DNA of 64,000 nt from Prolixibacteraceae bacterium (lineage in GTDB: Bacteria; Bacteroidota; Bacteroidia; Bacteroidales; Prolixibacteraceae). Positions 27,063 through 36,073 of the stretch are shown here, in pieces (position 1 is the first letter of the stretch; each line of letters begins with the position of its first letter). The stretch covers positions 1 to 64,000 of the forward strand of contig JABGRN010000003.1 in assembly GCA_018648265.1 (NCBI GenBank). Reading direction: 5' to 3'. A model generated the notes under the pieces. That model saw nothing but the letters and a program-made list of their open reading frames with translations, was not told the DNA's origin and did not search any database. The translations under genes were made by a program, and so were the position numbers.

Positions 27063-28574
27063 TTATCCATACCATTTCCGGTTTCGTCCATTCAAATTAT
27101 TTAAAACGTCAATCGTTATATTTACATCGTTTACTATCTGAAAATCAAACATTCCCACACAAATAAAATCGGCGCCATTTTGAAATGCCCAGTTAAAACC
27201 ATCTTCGGGTTTTAACGCGCCGGCAGCCAAAACTTTAAATCCCATAACCGGTACCTCTGCATTATTTACAAACTCTGCTGTTTTATCGGGAAATGTGCAA
27301 AACATATTGTCGTGATATAAATTGTGGTCCTTTTTTCTACCTCCCATCACCTCAAAAGATGTGCGGTTTTCCATGGGGTGTGCCGACCAGTAATTATCAT
27401 GGTGCATGGTTTTCATGTAATAATCAGGAATAAGTCCGGCTTCTTTACAAACAAAATGAGTTTCAACTGCGTGAGCTCCAAGCCCGGCTGTAAATCCCTG
27501 GCTCCTTATTTTTTCCATCATTTTTTCAATAGCGTCAATTTGCCCGTCACGTACCAAAATATCGGCAGTGTTGCCCTGAATCTGAATAATATCTACCCCA
27601 AAGTCGATCGCTTTGTTGATAAATTGAAAATGATCTCTCCCTTCTTTATCGTGTCCCACCTGCGAAATTACCTTTATTTTGCTCCCGGTAACCCTTTTGT
27701 ATTTTTGCATGGTGTCGTTAGTCGGGAAGCCAATATTTATTGAATTGATACCAGCTTTTTCAGCAAGTATCAATGTTTCAAAAATCTTTCTCTCGGTATT
27801 GTAAGCCTTAAATAGCGATGATGCATAAATCAGATCTCGTGCGTGGGCCCAGCCTCCAATGAGATTACCACCCAGAACTAACCGGCTTAATTCATGACCG
27901 CCAATTTTCCCTTTTGGAAGTTCGCCTTTTAATTCGCTAATATCGGCACCGCCAATTTGTATGGTGGCACCCGATAAAGTATCAACTCCGTATTTTTGAT
28001 TTTCACGAAAAGCCCCCCAACCAAAAATACCCAAGGCCGGAATAGTTGCGAGGTTTTTTAAAGCCTCACGCCTTGAATTATCGTTTAACTCCTCTTTATC
28101 ATTTTCTTGAACAGCTTTCTTTTTCAATGAAAACAGGTTGAATGAATAAAGCCCGTATCCTTTTTCGTTTAAAAATAAAAGTGTTAACAGAGCCAAAGCT
28201 TCAATCAGGTTTTTATTTACTATAAACAAATTACCTTCAACCGGGCCCATAATTGAACCTCCAAACGGGGGGTAAGCAAAATAATAGAGCATCAACAGTA
28301 AAATACCCGAAACGGAAGAAATCCGAATTGCTAAACCAACAAATAAACCAAGCCCAATTAATATTAATCCGAAAATATTTACCGGATCAACAATATTCAT
28401 TAATCCTTCGGAATTACCCAACCATTGAAAAAAGGCTGAAAACGGCCCGGATGAATTTGAAAGAAACCCGGCAGCACTCCAGTTTTTAACTAGTAATTTC
28501 GAAATTCCCTCGTATAAAAAATGCCAGCCAATAGCAACCCTGAATATGGTAATTAGTACTTTTTTAAATTGCAT
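27063..28574 (-). CDS. DoxX-like membrane domain fused to a TIM-barrel aldo/keto-reductase-like domain
   Basis: 503 aa. Residues 1-150 form a four-helix DoxX-type membrane domain (FRVAIGWHFLYEGISKL; IFGLILIGLGLFVGLAIRIS; GNLFIVNKNLIEALALLTLLFL). Around 165-185 lies SRREALKNLATIPALGIFGW, which looks like an internal twin-arginine or hydrophobic segment. The rest (about 230-500) is a TIM-barrel-like domain (LSRLVLGGNLIGGWAHARDL; IIQIQGNTADILVRDG; FKVLAAGALKP; GADFICVGMF) resembling oxidoreductase/aldo-keto-reductase-like proteins found near sulfatases. Its reaction is unknown; it is possibly a membrane-tethered redox enzyme acting on sugars. It may be co-transcribed with the sulfatase. Confidence 0.75.
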   Translation of the reverse strand: MQFKKVLITIFRVAIGWHFLYEGISKLLVKNWSAAGFLSNSSGPFSAFFQWLGNSEGLMNIVDPVNIFGLILIGLGLFVGLAIRISSVSGILLLMLYYFAYPPFGGSIMGPVEGNLFIVNKNLIEALALLTLLFLNEKGYGLYSFNLFSLKKKAVQENDKEELNDNSRREALKNLATIPALGIFGWGAFRENQKYGVDTLSGATIQIGGADISELKGELPKGKIGGHELSRLVLGGNLIGGWAHARDLIYASSLFKAYNTERKIFETLILAEKAGINSINIGFPTNDTMQKYKRVTGSKIKVISQVGHDKEGRDHFQFINKAIDFGVDIIQIQGNTADILVRDGQIDAIEKMMEKIRSQGFTAGLGAHAVETHFVCKEAGLIPDYYMKTMHHDNYWSAHPMENRTSFEVMGGRKKDHNLYHDNMFCTFPDKTAEFVNNAEVPVMGFKVLAAGALKPEDGFNWAFQNGADFICVGMFDFQIVNDVNITIDVLNNLNGRNRKWYG

Positions 28575-28983
28575 TTTACAGGTTTTAGGTTTAATTTATT
28601 TTTAAGATGCCGTTAAAGATATAAAACTCAATTATTTATTCAATTCTTTTATGACCCTAAAAAATTTAGAATGAAAGTGAAATAAGCATGAAAAAAAGTT
28701 TGAGTTATTATAAAACATCAAGTAATTCTAACCTGATTTATTCGTGAGTTTTTCGTTATGAGGATTCAAAATGAACAGAATAAAGGGAAGCAAAGAGCTG
28801 AGCCCCGCAGAAAAAGCCTTAGCAATTTTGAGTAACGAGAATCGAGTATTTTCTTTTTCAAAGCAGTTTGATTTCGGAAGGATAAAATTTATGAACAGTT
28901 CAGGTTGATTTCATTTATGAAAACACAAATGTTTTTTAGGTATTGACGGCTAATCAATTACGCTATGAAAAGCCAAATATTTC
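28575..28983. other. Intergenic stretch with one doubtful small ORF
   Basis: Between two minus-strand genes. A 45-codon plus-strand frame, 28771-28908 (MNRIKGSKELSPAEKALAI and on to FMNSSG), is the only feature of note; it has no homologue that I recognise and could be a chance frame or a fragment. No repeats stand out. Confidence 0.3.
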
Positions 28984-31530
28984 CTAAAACTGCTCTTTCC
29001 CAAAAGTGCTGTCCGCTTTTTTACCCGATTTTCCATTCATGTTTAACGAGTACGAAACACCAAATTCCAGAATTGGGCCAAAACGATCGTACTCCACTTC
29101 CTGATAGAAAATCTGTGTGCCGGAAACATCAAAAGCGCGTGTATTTAATCCTGTAACATTTGATTTTAAAATATCTAAAACTTTTAATGAAAAGCCCCAG
29201 CCTGTTAATTTTGTGGGTGTATAATTTAATGCTGCATTCGACATGTAAAACATTTCGTTTCGCCCTTGCGTGGTAACAGTGGCAGAGCGCATATCAAAAT
29301 CGAGCGTAAATTTTAATTCCTTTGTGAAAAGCAAATTCATGTTTCCTTTTAAACTCCAATTTGTACTTTGGTTATCCTCTTTAAAACCAAAAACATCGCC
29401 TTGCACATTAAAATTATACAACGAGCCACCTACAAAAAACTTGGCAAATTTACCGGCAACCAAATTGGCATTTAATTCTGCACCCAATGCTTTTACATTT
29501 CCTGAGTTTGTATAACTGCGAATCAATACTTTTTCCACATCGTAAACCGTATTTACCCTAAAAACAGCATTGTCGGTTCCGCGGTAAAAACCTGTTAAAA
29601 TTACACTTTGTTTGCCTAATTTTTTATCCAGCGATAATTCAAAATTGGTCAAGTATTCCGGTTTTAGTTCTGGGTCGCCAACTTCGTAAACTTCGTAATG
29701 ACGGCGATATAAAAACGGTGCCATGCTTTTTGTTGGCGGGCGGTTTATCCGGCGGCTGGCTGCAAAAATCAACGCATCCTTTTCATTTAAATTATATTTT
29801 GCGTGAAATGTGGGAAACCAGTCAAGCTGATTTACTTCATAAATTGGTTTTGTAGGCCGTTCAAATATATTCAGGTAATTGGGGTTTTCCATTTCCATCG
29901 ACTGGTCGGTGTATTCCAAACGAAGTCCGGCTATAAAATTTAACTTGCCAATACTTCCCGAATAATCGATATAACCGGCATAAATTGCTCTCGACAAATC
30001 AATACTATTGTTGAATTGCGAATTTGTACCCCACTGGTTGGATGCCACATTTAAAGTGTCATATTTAAATCCACCAGACTGATTTACCAACTGTGGCTGA
30101 AAACCAATTCCCAGCAAATTTCCATTGTCAAGTTCTTTTTCGTAATCAATCGAAAAACGATAGCCATTTAAAGGAGTGTCGTCGGTTTCGTTAAAATGAC
30201 GTTGTAAAACACCAACCTGATCAGCTGCTTTGTTAAAATCAAAATCCTGGTTATTCAGCTCTCTGCTTAATTCAGAATGTTCCAATAACAACGAAAGTTG
30301 TAACTGCGATTTGTTATCAAATTTTTGTGTGAAATCAATATTTCCGGTATGAAAAATCCCGTACCGATCGTCAGTGTTTGGATTGTAAACCCAGTGGTTA
30401 TTTGGCTCAATTCCTGCAATTGGATTTTTACTGACATCGGCAAAAAAGTTGTTGTAAACATAAAATGCCGAGCGACCGTCGTTGCGATTTCCATAAAAAT
30501 ACGATGCTGAAATGGTGCTGTTTTCAGAAAAGCTGTAATCCATCCCGGCATTGGCCGAATAGCTTTTGTACCACTCCGGGCGTTCACCACCGGCAACCAT
30601 GTGATAGTACGATCCATCAGATTGTAACAAGCGCGCATCACCTGTACGCAAACCATTTACATTTCGTTCGTTGAAATTAAAACCGCCATAAAGTACCAGC
30701 TCATTTTTTAAATACATCAGATTAATTCCTCCTCCGTAACGATTATCATTTAAAACGTAATCGCTGTATTTATCGGTTTTATTTCCCCACGGTGCACCGC
30801 CCAGCAAACCATTTGCAGAAATCGACAGACCTTCCTGTCCGCTTTTTTTAGTCGAAATATTTATAATCCCACCTTTTCCCTGTGCATCGTAGCGCGCCGT
30901 TGGAACTGTAATTACATCGATATTTGCGATTGAATTTGCAGAGATCTGCCCCAGCAAAACCGAAGCTTCCATTTGTGTTGGTTTTCCGTTGAGATAAACC
31001 ATAAAATCGGAAGTACCACGCACGGAAACTGTTCCGTCGGGATCAACAGAAATTGAAGGTAATTTATTTAAAACATCTACTGCAGTTCCACCCTGAGCAG
31101 TTTCGAAATCGCTCGCGCGGTAAGTTTGCCGGTCTATTTTTCGCGAAACCGTACTTGCCATTCCCTGAACTTCAACACCTTCTAATTCCACAACCGAAGG
31201 TTCAATACCTACCTCTCCTAAATTAATTGAAGGTTTCTGATTTGAAAGTGTTACCAAATTTAATGTGTCGGGTGTGTAACCAATAAACGAAACCACAATC
31301 CGGTATTCACCAAATTCAAGGTTTTCGACTTCAAATCTTCCGTTATCGTTTGAAACCGCACCATTTATTAAATTTTCAAAACCTGCATCGAATATTGAAA
31401 TTGTAGCAAATGGTATTATATCGTTCGATGAATTGTCAATAATTTTTCCACTTAAGGTTCCTTTTTGTGCGAAAATGTTCACCGAACAAAACAGTAATAA
31501 TGCGGCAAAAAACCATTTATATTTTTTCAT
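28984..31530 (-). CDS. TonB-dependent receptor, outer membrane beta-barrel family 3
   Basis: 848 aa: signal peptide (FFAALLLFCSVNIFAQ), a carboxypeptidase-D regulatory-like domain (GTLSGKIIDNSSNDIIPFATISIFD, residues about 24-110), a TonB plug domain (DVLNKLPSISVDPDGTVSVRG; GGIINISTKK), then a beta-barrel of the OMP_b-brl_3 type ending GPILEFGVSYSLNMNGK. No SusD partner follows, so it is not a classical SusCD pair; it may take up siderophores, peptides or oligosaccharides. It has a good -7/-33 promoter with a palindrome over it. The barrel does not end with an aromatic, but a short tail follows as in other members. Confidence 0.92.
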   Translation of the reverse strand: MKKYKWFFAALLLFCSVNIFAQKGTLSGKIIDNSSNDIIPFATISIFDAGFENLINGAVSNDNGRFEVENLEFGEYRIVVSFIGYTPDTLNLVTLSNQKPSINLGEVGIEPSVVELEGVEVQGMASTVSRKIDRQTYRASDFETAQGGTAVDVLNKLPSISVDPDGTVSVRGTSDFMVYLNGKPTQMEASVLLGQISANSIANIDVITVPTARYDAQGKGGIINISTKKSGQEGLSISANGLLGGAPWGNKTDKYSDYVLNDNRYGGGINLMYLKNELVLYGGFNFNERNVNGLRTGDARLLQSDGSYYHMVAGGERPEWYKSYSANAGMDYSFSENSTISASYFYGNRNDGRSAFYVYNNFFADVSKNPIAGIEPNNHWVYNPNTDDRYGIFHTGNIDFTQKFDNKSQLQLSLLLEHSELSRELNNQDFDFNKAADQVGVLQRHFNETDDTPLNGYRFSIDYEKELDNGNLLGIGFQPQLVNQSGGFKYDTLNVASNQWGTNSQFNNSIDLSRAIYAGYIDYSGSIGKLNFIAGLRLEYTDQSMEMENPNYLNIFERPTKPIYEVNQLDWFPTFHAKYNLNEKDALIFAASRRINRPPTKSMAPFLYRRHYEVYEVGDPELKPEYLTNFELSLDKKLGKQSVILTGFYRGTDNAVFRVNTVYDVEKVLIRSYTNSGNVKALGAELNANLVAGKFAKFFVGGSLYNFNVQGDVFGFKEDNQSTNWSLKGNMNLLFTKELKFTLDFDMRSATVTTQGRNEMFYMSNAALNYTPTKLTGWGFSLKVLDILKSNVTGLNTRAFDVSGTQIFYQEVEYDRFGPILEFGVSYSLNMNGKSGKKADSTFGKEQF

Positions 31531-31586
31531 CCTGTAATTTAAAAAATTGAAATTGTTTCAAGATTAGTTTTATAAAAAACAGCCGG

Positions 31587-31618
31587 CAAAGATAAAAGTT
31601 TATCTTTATCGCAATCAA
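31587..31618 (-). promoter_or_regulatory. TonB-receptor promoter with 20-bp palindrome
   Basis: On the minus strand the -7 element TATCTTTG covers 31594-31587, with a -33 TTG at 31618-31616 and a 21-nt spacer. A perfect inverted repeat AAAGATAAA-AG-TTTATCTTT at 31588-31607 overlaps the -7 element, so a repressor site is likely. Iron or sugar control is a guess. Confidence 0.65.
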
Positions 31619-31677
31619 TTTTAATTTAACATGAAACGAGCATTTAAAATTTTACAAATGCACGAATCATAATAAGC

Positions 31678-31719
31678 GAGTTCCATCGAATACCATTAAG
31701 AATTTTAAATTACAATGAG
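31678..31719 (+). repeat. Leader segment shared with the gene at 13994
   Basis: GAGTTCCATCGAATACC (31678-31694), followed by an AT-rich stretch and AATGAGATGAAA at the start codon, copies the layout at 13953-14000. The distance from the shared word to the ATG differs by one base only. Confidence 0.6.
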
Positions 31720-33240
31720 ATGAAAAAATATTTAATACTCCCATTTTTACTGATTTCGCTTACATTAGTTGCGCAAAACGTTGATTTAGAGAAACTCGAT
31801 TCTTACATCGAAAAAACAGCTAAAGAATGGGGTATTCCCGGAATGAGTGTTGGAATTGTACAAGATGGCGAGATTGTTTTCAGCAAAGGTTATGGAGTTT
31901 TAGAAGTTAGCAAAACTGAAAAACCGGATGGAAACACACTTTACGCAATTGCATCGAATACAAAGGCTTTTACATCTGCAACAATTGCAATGCTGGTGCA
32001 GGAAGGCAAACTAAACTGGGAGGACAAAGTTCAAAAGCACCTCCCCTATTTTGAATTATTTAGCCCATTTATTAGCCAGGAAACTACCATCCGCGATTTA
32101 CTTTGTCACCGCGTTGGACTTGGAACTTTTAGTGGCGATGTAATCTGGTACAAATCTGATTTAACTTCCGAAGAAATAATAAAACGATTGAAATATCTTC
32201 CATCCGCTTTTAATTTTCGTGATGGATTTGGTTATTCGAATGTAATGTATATTACTGCAGGCGAAGTTATTAAAACAGTTACCGGAAAAACCTGGGGCGA
32301 AAATGTTCAGGACCGAATTCTTGATCCGGTTAATATGGATCGTACAATTTATTCGTTAAAAAAGCTGGAATCGAAAGGAAATTTTGCAACACCACACGCT
32401 TTGGAAAATGAAAAAAATATTCCAATTCCGTATGTAAACTGGGAAGAAGTTGCTGCACTTGGCGGAATAATTTCGTCGGTAAACGACATTGGGAAATGGA
32501 TGATCTTTAATATGAATCACGGAATTATTGGAAACGATACTTTGCTTACATCTTCATCGCGGAATATGATTTGGAAATTACATAATTCCTACACAGTTGA
32601 CCACACCAAAACGGATGATTTTAATACTCATTTCCGTGGATACGGTTTGGGTTGGGGATTGGCAGATTTTCATGGACGGTTGAGAGTGAGCCACGGCGGA
32701 GGTTACGATGGAATGATTTCGTCGGTGAATATGATTCCGGATGAAAAACTGGGAATTGTGGTTTTAACCAACGGAATGAAAGCACCTACAACGGCAGTTA
32801 CTAATTATGTGTTAAATGCCTTTTTGGGTGAAGAAGAAAAAGATTGGTCGGCAGAAATGCTTGAACGCCGGAATAAAAGTGATGGTGGCGACAAACGAAT
32901 TTCAGAAAGAAAGGAGAAAAGGGTAACTGGAACACGACCTTCGCTTGAATTGGGAAAATATGCAGGAACCTACAATTCTGATATTTATGGAAAAATTGAA
33001 GTAAAGATGGAAAACGATAAACTTCGAATTTATTTTGAACACACGCCCGATCTTTTGGCAACATTAGAGCACTGGCATTATGATGTCTGGAAAATTAACT
33101 GGGACAAAACGCACGCCTGGTTTAATTTTGGAACCGTAAAATTTAACACAACCAACAACCTCGAAATTACAGGAATGGATTTCGATGTGCCAAACAACGA
33201 CATCTTTTTTGAAGAATTAAAACCAAAAAGAGTGAACTAA
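31720..33240 (+). CDS. Serine hydrolase, class C beta-lactamase/penicillin-binding-protein fold
   Basis: A 506-aa protein with signal peptide MKKYLILPFLLISLTLVAQ. The catalytic S-x-x-K is S79-N-T-K82, the Tyr motif is in GFGYSNVMYITAGEV (YSN), and the third motif is in RVSHGGGYDGM (HGGG). The C-terminal DUF3471-like domain spans about 400-500. These enzymes are esterases, D-aminopeptidases or peptidases rather than true beta-lactamases; the substrate is unknown. It is periplasmic. It is divergent from the TonB receptor, with a leader shared with an unrelated gene. Confidence 0.9.
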   Translation: MKKYLILPFLLISLTLVAQNVDLEKLDSYIEKTAKEWGIPGMSVGIVQDGEIVFSKGYGVLEVSKTEKPDGNTLYAIASNTKAFTSATIAMLVQEGKLNWEDKVQKHLPYFELFSPFISQETTIRDLLCHRVGLGTFSGDVIWYKSDLTSEEIIKRLKYLPSAFNFRDGFGYSNVMYITAGEVIKTVTGKTWGENVQDRILDPVNMDRTIYSLKKLESKGNFATPHALENEKNIPIPYVNWEEVAALGGIISSVNDIGKWMIFNMNHGIIGNDTLLTSSSRNMIWKLHNSYTVDHTKTDDFNTHFRGYGLGWGLADFHGRLRVSHGGGYDGMISSVNMIPDEKLGIVVLTNGMKAPTTAVTNYVLNAFLGEEEKDWSAEMLERRNKSDGGDKRISERKEKRVTGTRPSLELGKYAGTYNSDIYGKIEVKMENDKLRIYFEHTPDLLATLEHWHYDVWKINWDKTHAWFNFGTVKFNTTNNLEITGMDFDVPNNDIFFEELKPKRVN

Positions 33241-33383
33241 CAAGTTTAAAGTTCCGAGTTTAAAGTTTAATGTTAATAATGCGTCATTCCGAACTTGTTT
33301 CGGAATCTGTTGCTAAGAATGGATACTGAAATAAATTCAGCATGACGAACTTGAAACTTGTAACCTGAAACACGAAACTAATT
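33241..33383. repeat. Low-complexity inverted element with inner palindromic repeat
   Basis: The outer arms are arrays of AAGTTT/AAACTT words: CAAGTTT (33241-33247) pairs with AAACTTG (33354-33360), and AAGTTC (33249-33254) with GAACTT (33347-33352). Inside is a second stem, GTCATTCCGAA (33282-33292) with TTCAGCATGAC (33336-33346), each half also a small hairpin (GAACTTGTTTCGGAATC). A relative of the inner word, AACTTGTTTCAGGATCT, occurs at 35-51 of this window. The element ends just before the DUF5655 start codon. Confidence 0.65.
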
Positions 33384-33797
33384 ATGTGGAACTGCCCGAA
33401 ATGTAATCAGAAATTTATACACGTAAACCAAAACCACTCGTGTAACGAACGAACTGTTGATGATTTTTTGCAAGGTAAATCGGAACGTACAATTGAATTA
33501 TTTCATTATTTTATTGCTGAATATAAAAAACTGGGAGACTTTGTTTTACACCCTGCCAAAAGCCGGATTGCATTTGCAGCAAAAACACGTTTTGGTTACA
33601 TACACCGATTGGGAAAAGACTTTTTAGATGTGGTTTTGACTTTCGATAAACCATATAAAGATAATTTTTGTTTTTATCGAATTGGCGAAGTTCCGGGCGG
33701 CAAAATTTATCAGCATTATTTGCGGGTTCTTTATAAAGAAGACATAAATGATGAGGTTCGGAAGTTTATGAGAATGGCCTTGGAATCAGGAATTTAA
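33384..33797 (+). CDS. DUF5655-domain protein with N-terminal zinc-ribbon-like knuckle
   Basis: 137 aa. MWNCPKCNQKFIHVNQNHSC gives a Cys-x-x-Cys...His-x4-His/Cys zinc-knuckle-like start, followed by a compact alpha/beta DUF5655 domain (KSERTIELFHYF; SRIAFAAKTRFGYIHRLGKDFLDVVLTF). Its function is unknown. A paralogue lies at 35590. Both genes are preceded by the same leader of GAAAC-type words ending in CGAAACTAATT before the ATG. Confidence 0.75.
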   Translation: MWNCPKCNQKFIHVNQNHSCNERTVDDFLQGKSERTIELFHYFIAEYKKLGDFVLHPAKSRIAFAAKTRFGYIHRLGKDFLDVVLTFDKPYKDNFCFYRIGEVPGGKIYQHYLRVLYKEDINDEVRKFMRMALESGI

Positions 33798-34014
33798 ATA
33801 TTCATTAAATTAACAATTCAGACTTCGATTCCGCTAATCAGGAATATCGGGGTTTTTAGGTTCGATCCTTTTTAAAAGTGACTCATTAAATTTTTTCAAT
33901 TCAGAAATCCCATTTTAAAGTCTTATTATTCTTTATTTAAATTAAATAAGAATAAAAAATCAAACTATTTTGTCACTAATAAAATTAATATCTTTAAAGA
34001 AAAACTTACTAATC

Positions 34015-35514
34015 ATGAAAAATTCTGTCATTTTTATTATCGTTCTTCTAATTTCAACATCTTTATTTTCTCAACCTGTTAAAATTAACCCTTACTCAAA
34101 AAGCGAAGATTTAAAATCGGGATTAACAATTTCGCAAGACATTTTACAGGCCGATAGTATTATTACTTTTCAATTTATTTCACCAACCGACAGTTTTATA
34201 AATAAGAAAGAGTACAATACTTTCGACGAACAAAATCAGATAAACCGGTACGAAAGCTGGACCTGGAATAATAATTCGGAATCATGGCGTAAATATGCCG
34301 GAATTCAGCAACAAATAGGTGACACAACAATAATCACTTACAATAATTGGGATGCTGATTCTGGCGTATTTATACCGACAGGAAAAGCAAAATTAATAGA
34401 ACAGGATCAATATTTTGGATATTATTATTTTTATTATATGCCTAGCAATCAAACTTTTATAGGGCAAAGCAAGAATGAAGAGTGGTTCAACTCAGAGGGT
34501 AATGATTCCTTGTATATCGAATACAATTTTAATTCCGGATTAAACCAATGGGACAATAAATCGAAAACAGAATATAAATATGATACGCTTCAAAACTTAA
34601 CCGAAGAAAACGGATTTGGTTGGAAAGATACCTACTGGGAATTAAACAGGAGAACTGAAAATGGATATGACACATTAGGAAATCTGACATTTACCATTCA
34701 TTATATGGGTATTTTCGGAATTTTGAATAATTCGACAAGGTATCTTTTTACATTCGATTCGTTAAACAACAGGGTAAACATAAGATTATTTCTTTTTAAC
34801 AACAACCAGTGGAATAACGAACGAAACACTTCTTATCAGTTTGACGATATGAACAGAAACATACTGATTTTAGAGGAAAAATGGAATGCAAATGACAATG
34901 AGTGGAATAATGAAAGAAAGATATTAATGGAATATGAGGATGTTGAAAAAAGTGCAAAAAAAATTACAGCACTTTCTACAAAAAACTCTTTTTTTAATTG
35001 GAATTCTACGTCGCAGGAATGGATTCCCGATTATGAATCAACAAATGTTTTAAATGAAATTGGTTTATCAGAAGAGTGGTGGGGCAAATCGTGGGAAACT
35101 AACAGTGAAACCTGGAGGAATTTCTACAAATATAGTTACAACTGGAATATTGAAAACAGATTGATGCTGTTGCAGGTGAATAGTACAAAGAACTCTGAAG
35201 CTGAAGATTGGAATGCAAATTCAAAAAAATATTACTATTACAACGGAATTAATGTATTTCAAAGTGTCTCAAGCGAGTTGCTGAAAACAGTAGTGCTTTT
35301 TCCCAATCCTGCAACCGATTTTGTTAATGTGATGCAACAAACTCCAAAAAATATAAACTTAAAAGTTTTTAATTTATCGGGGCAATTGTTGGTTCAATCC
35401 AAATTAAGCGGAACTAACAATCCTGTTAACATTTCATCGTTTAATAAAGGAACTTATATTTTTATAGTTTCTGATGATACAACATCACAATCATTCAAAA
35501 TAATGAAATTTTAA
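34015..35514 (+). CDS. Secreted T9SS-sorted protein of repeated YD/EW-type strands, unknown function
   Basis: About 499 aa from the ATG at 34015, which begins a Sec signal peptide (MKNSVIFIIVLLISTSLFSQ); a TTG 45 nt earlier is less likely. The body consists of repeated motifs with Tyr-Asp, Asn-Trp and Trp-x-Asn (NQWNNERNTSYQFDD; NEWNNERKILMEYED; YNWNIENR), resembling RHS/YD-like or N-rich strand repeats. It ends in a T9SS type A domain (VVLFPNPATDFVNVM ... SFKIMKF). It has no catalytic motif. It is exported to the surface or medium. Confidence 0.85.
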   Translation: MKNSVIFIIVLLISTSLFSQPVKINPYSKSEDLKSGLTISQDILQADSIITFQFISPTDSFINKKEYNTFDEQNQINRYESWTWNNNSESWRKYAGIQQQIGDTTIITYNNWDADSGVFIPTGKAKLIEQDQYFGYYYFYYMPSNQTFIGQSKNEEWFNSEGNDSLYIEYNFNSGLNQWDNKSKTEYKYDTLQNLTEENGFGWKDTYWELNRRTENGYDTLGNLTFTIHYMGIFGILNNSTRYLFTFDSLNNRVNIRLFLFNNNQWNNERNTSYQFDDMNRNILILEEKWNANDNEWNNERKILMEYEDVEKSAKKITALSTKNSFFNWNSTSQEWIPDYESTNVLNEIGLSEEWWGKSWETNSETWRNFYKYSYNWNIENRLMLLQVNSTKNSEAEDWNANSKKYYYYNGINVFQSVSSELLKTVVLFPNPATDFVNVMQQTPKNINLKVFNLSGQLLVQSKLSGTNNPVNISSFNKGTYIFIVSDDTTSQSFKIMKF

Positions 35515-35589
35515 CCGTTATCTTTTGATATTGCATATTGAAAGGAACTCAAAAATCAGAATTCGAAACTTGAAACCCGAAACTAATTT

Positions 35590-36006
35590 ATGTGGACATG
35601 CCCAAAATGTAAACGACAATTTAAAAACCGCAATCAGTCTCATTCTTGTGGCGATTTTACTATTAATCAGGTTTTTGAAAAATTTTCTCCAGAAATTTTT
35701 GAGCTGTTTAGCATTCTCCATAAAATGGTCAAATCGTTCGGCGATATGAAAATCAGAGCCGTAAAAAACGGGGTAATGTTTTCGGCAAATACAACTTTTC
35801 TGGCATTAAAACCACATTCGAAATACTTGTCGGTAGAATTCGCCTGTGGTAAGGCGTACGACGAATTCCCAATTGAAAAGTGCGTACAGATTTCCAAAAA
35901 TGAGTTTGCGCACATACTCCGAATTGAAAATGAAAATGAAATTGATCAGCAATTTATTGACTGGTTAAAAGAAGCTTATCAATTCAACAAACAGTTTAAA
36001 AAGTAG
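35590..36006 (+). CDS. DUF5655-domain protein, paralogue of the one at 33384
   Basis: 138 aa. MWTCPKCKRQFKNRNQSHSC repeats the Cys/His knuckle of the 33384 protein, but the DUF5655 part is strongly diverged (SPEIFELFSILHKMVKSFG; KNGVMFSANTTFLALK). Function unknown. The pair flanks the T9SS protein gene and shares the GAAACTTGAAAC-type leader that ends at the start codon, so the duplication may have involved this leader. Confidence 0.75.
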   Translation: MWTCPKCKRQFKNRNQSHSCGDFTINQVFEKFSPEIFELFSILHKMVKSFGDMKIRAVKNGVMFSANTTFLALKPHSKYLSVEFACGKAYDEFPIEKCVQISKNEFAHILRIENENEIDQQFIDWLKEAYQFNKQFKK

Positions 36007-36073
36007 CTTATTAAAACTTTGTTTACCAAGAATTATTGTAATTTTCGCGTCGTTTAGTTCAACATTAAAAAAC

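Noticed and set aside
28771-28908. 45-codon ORF as a real gene
   Set aside because: No homologue recognised and no promoter or leader signal; kept only as a note.
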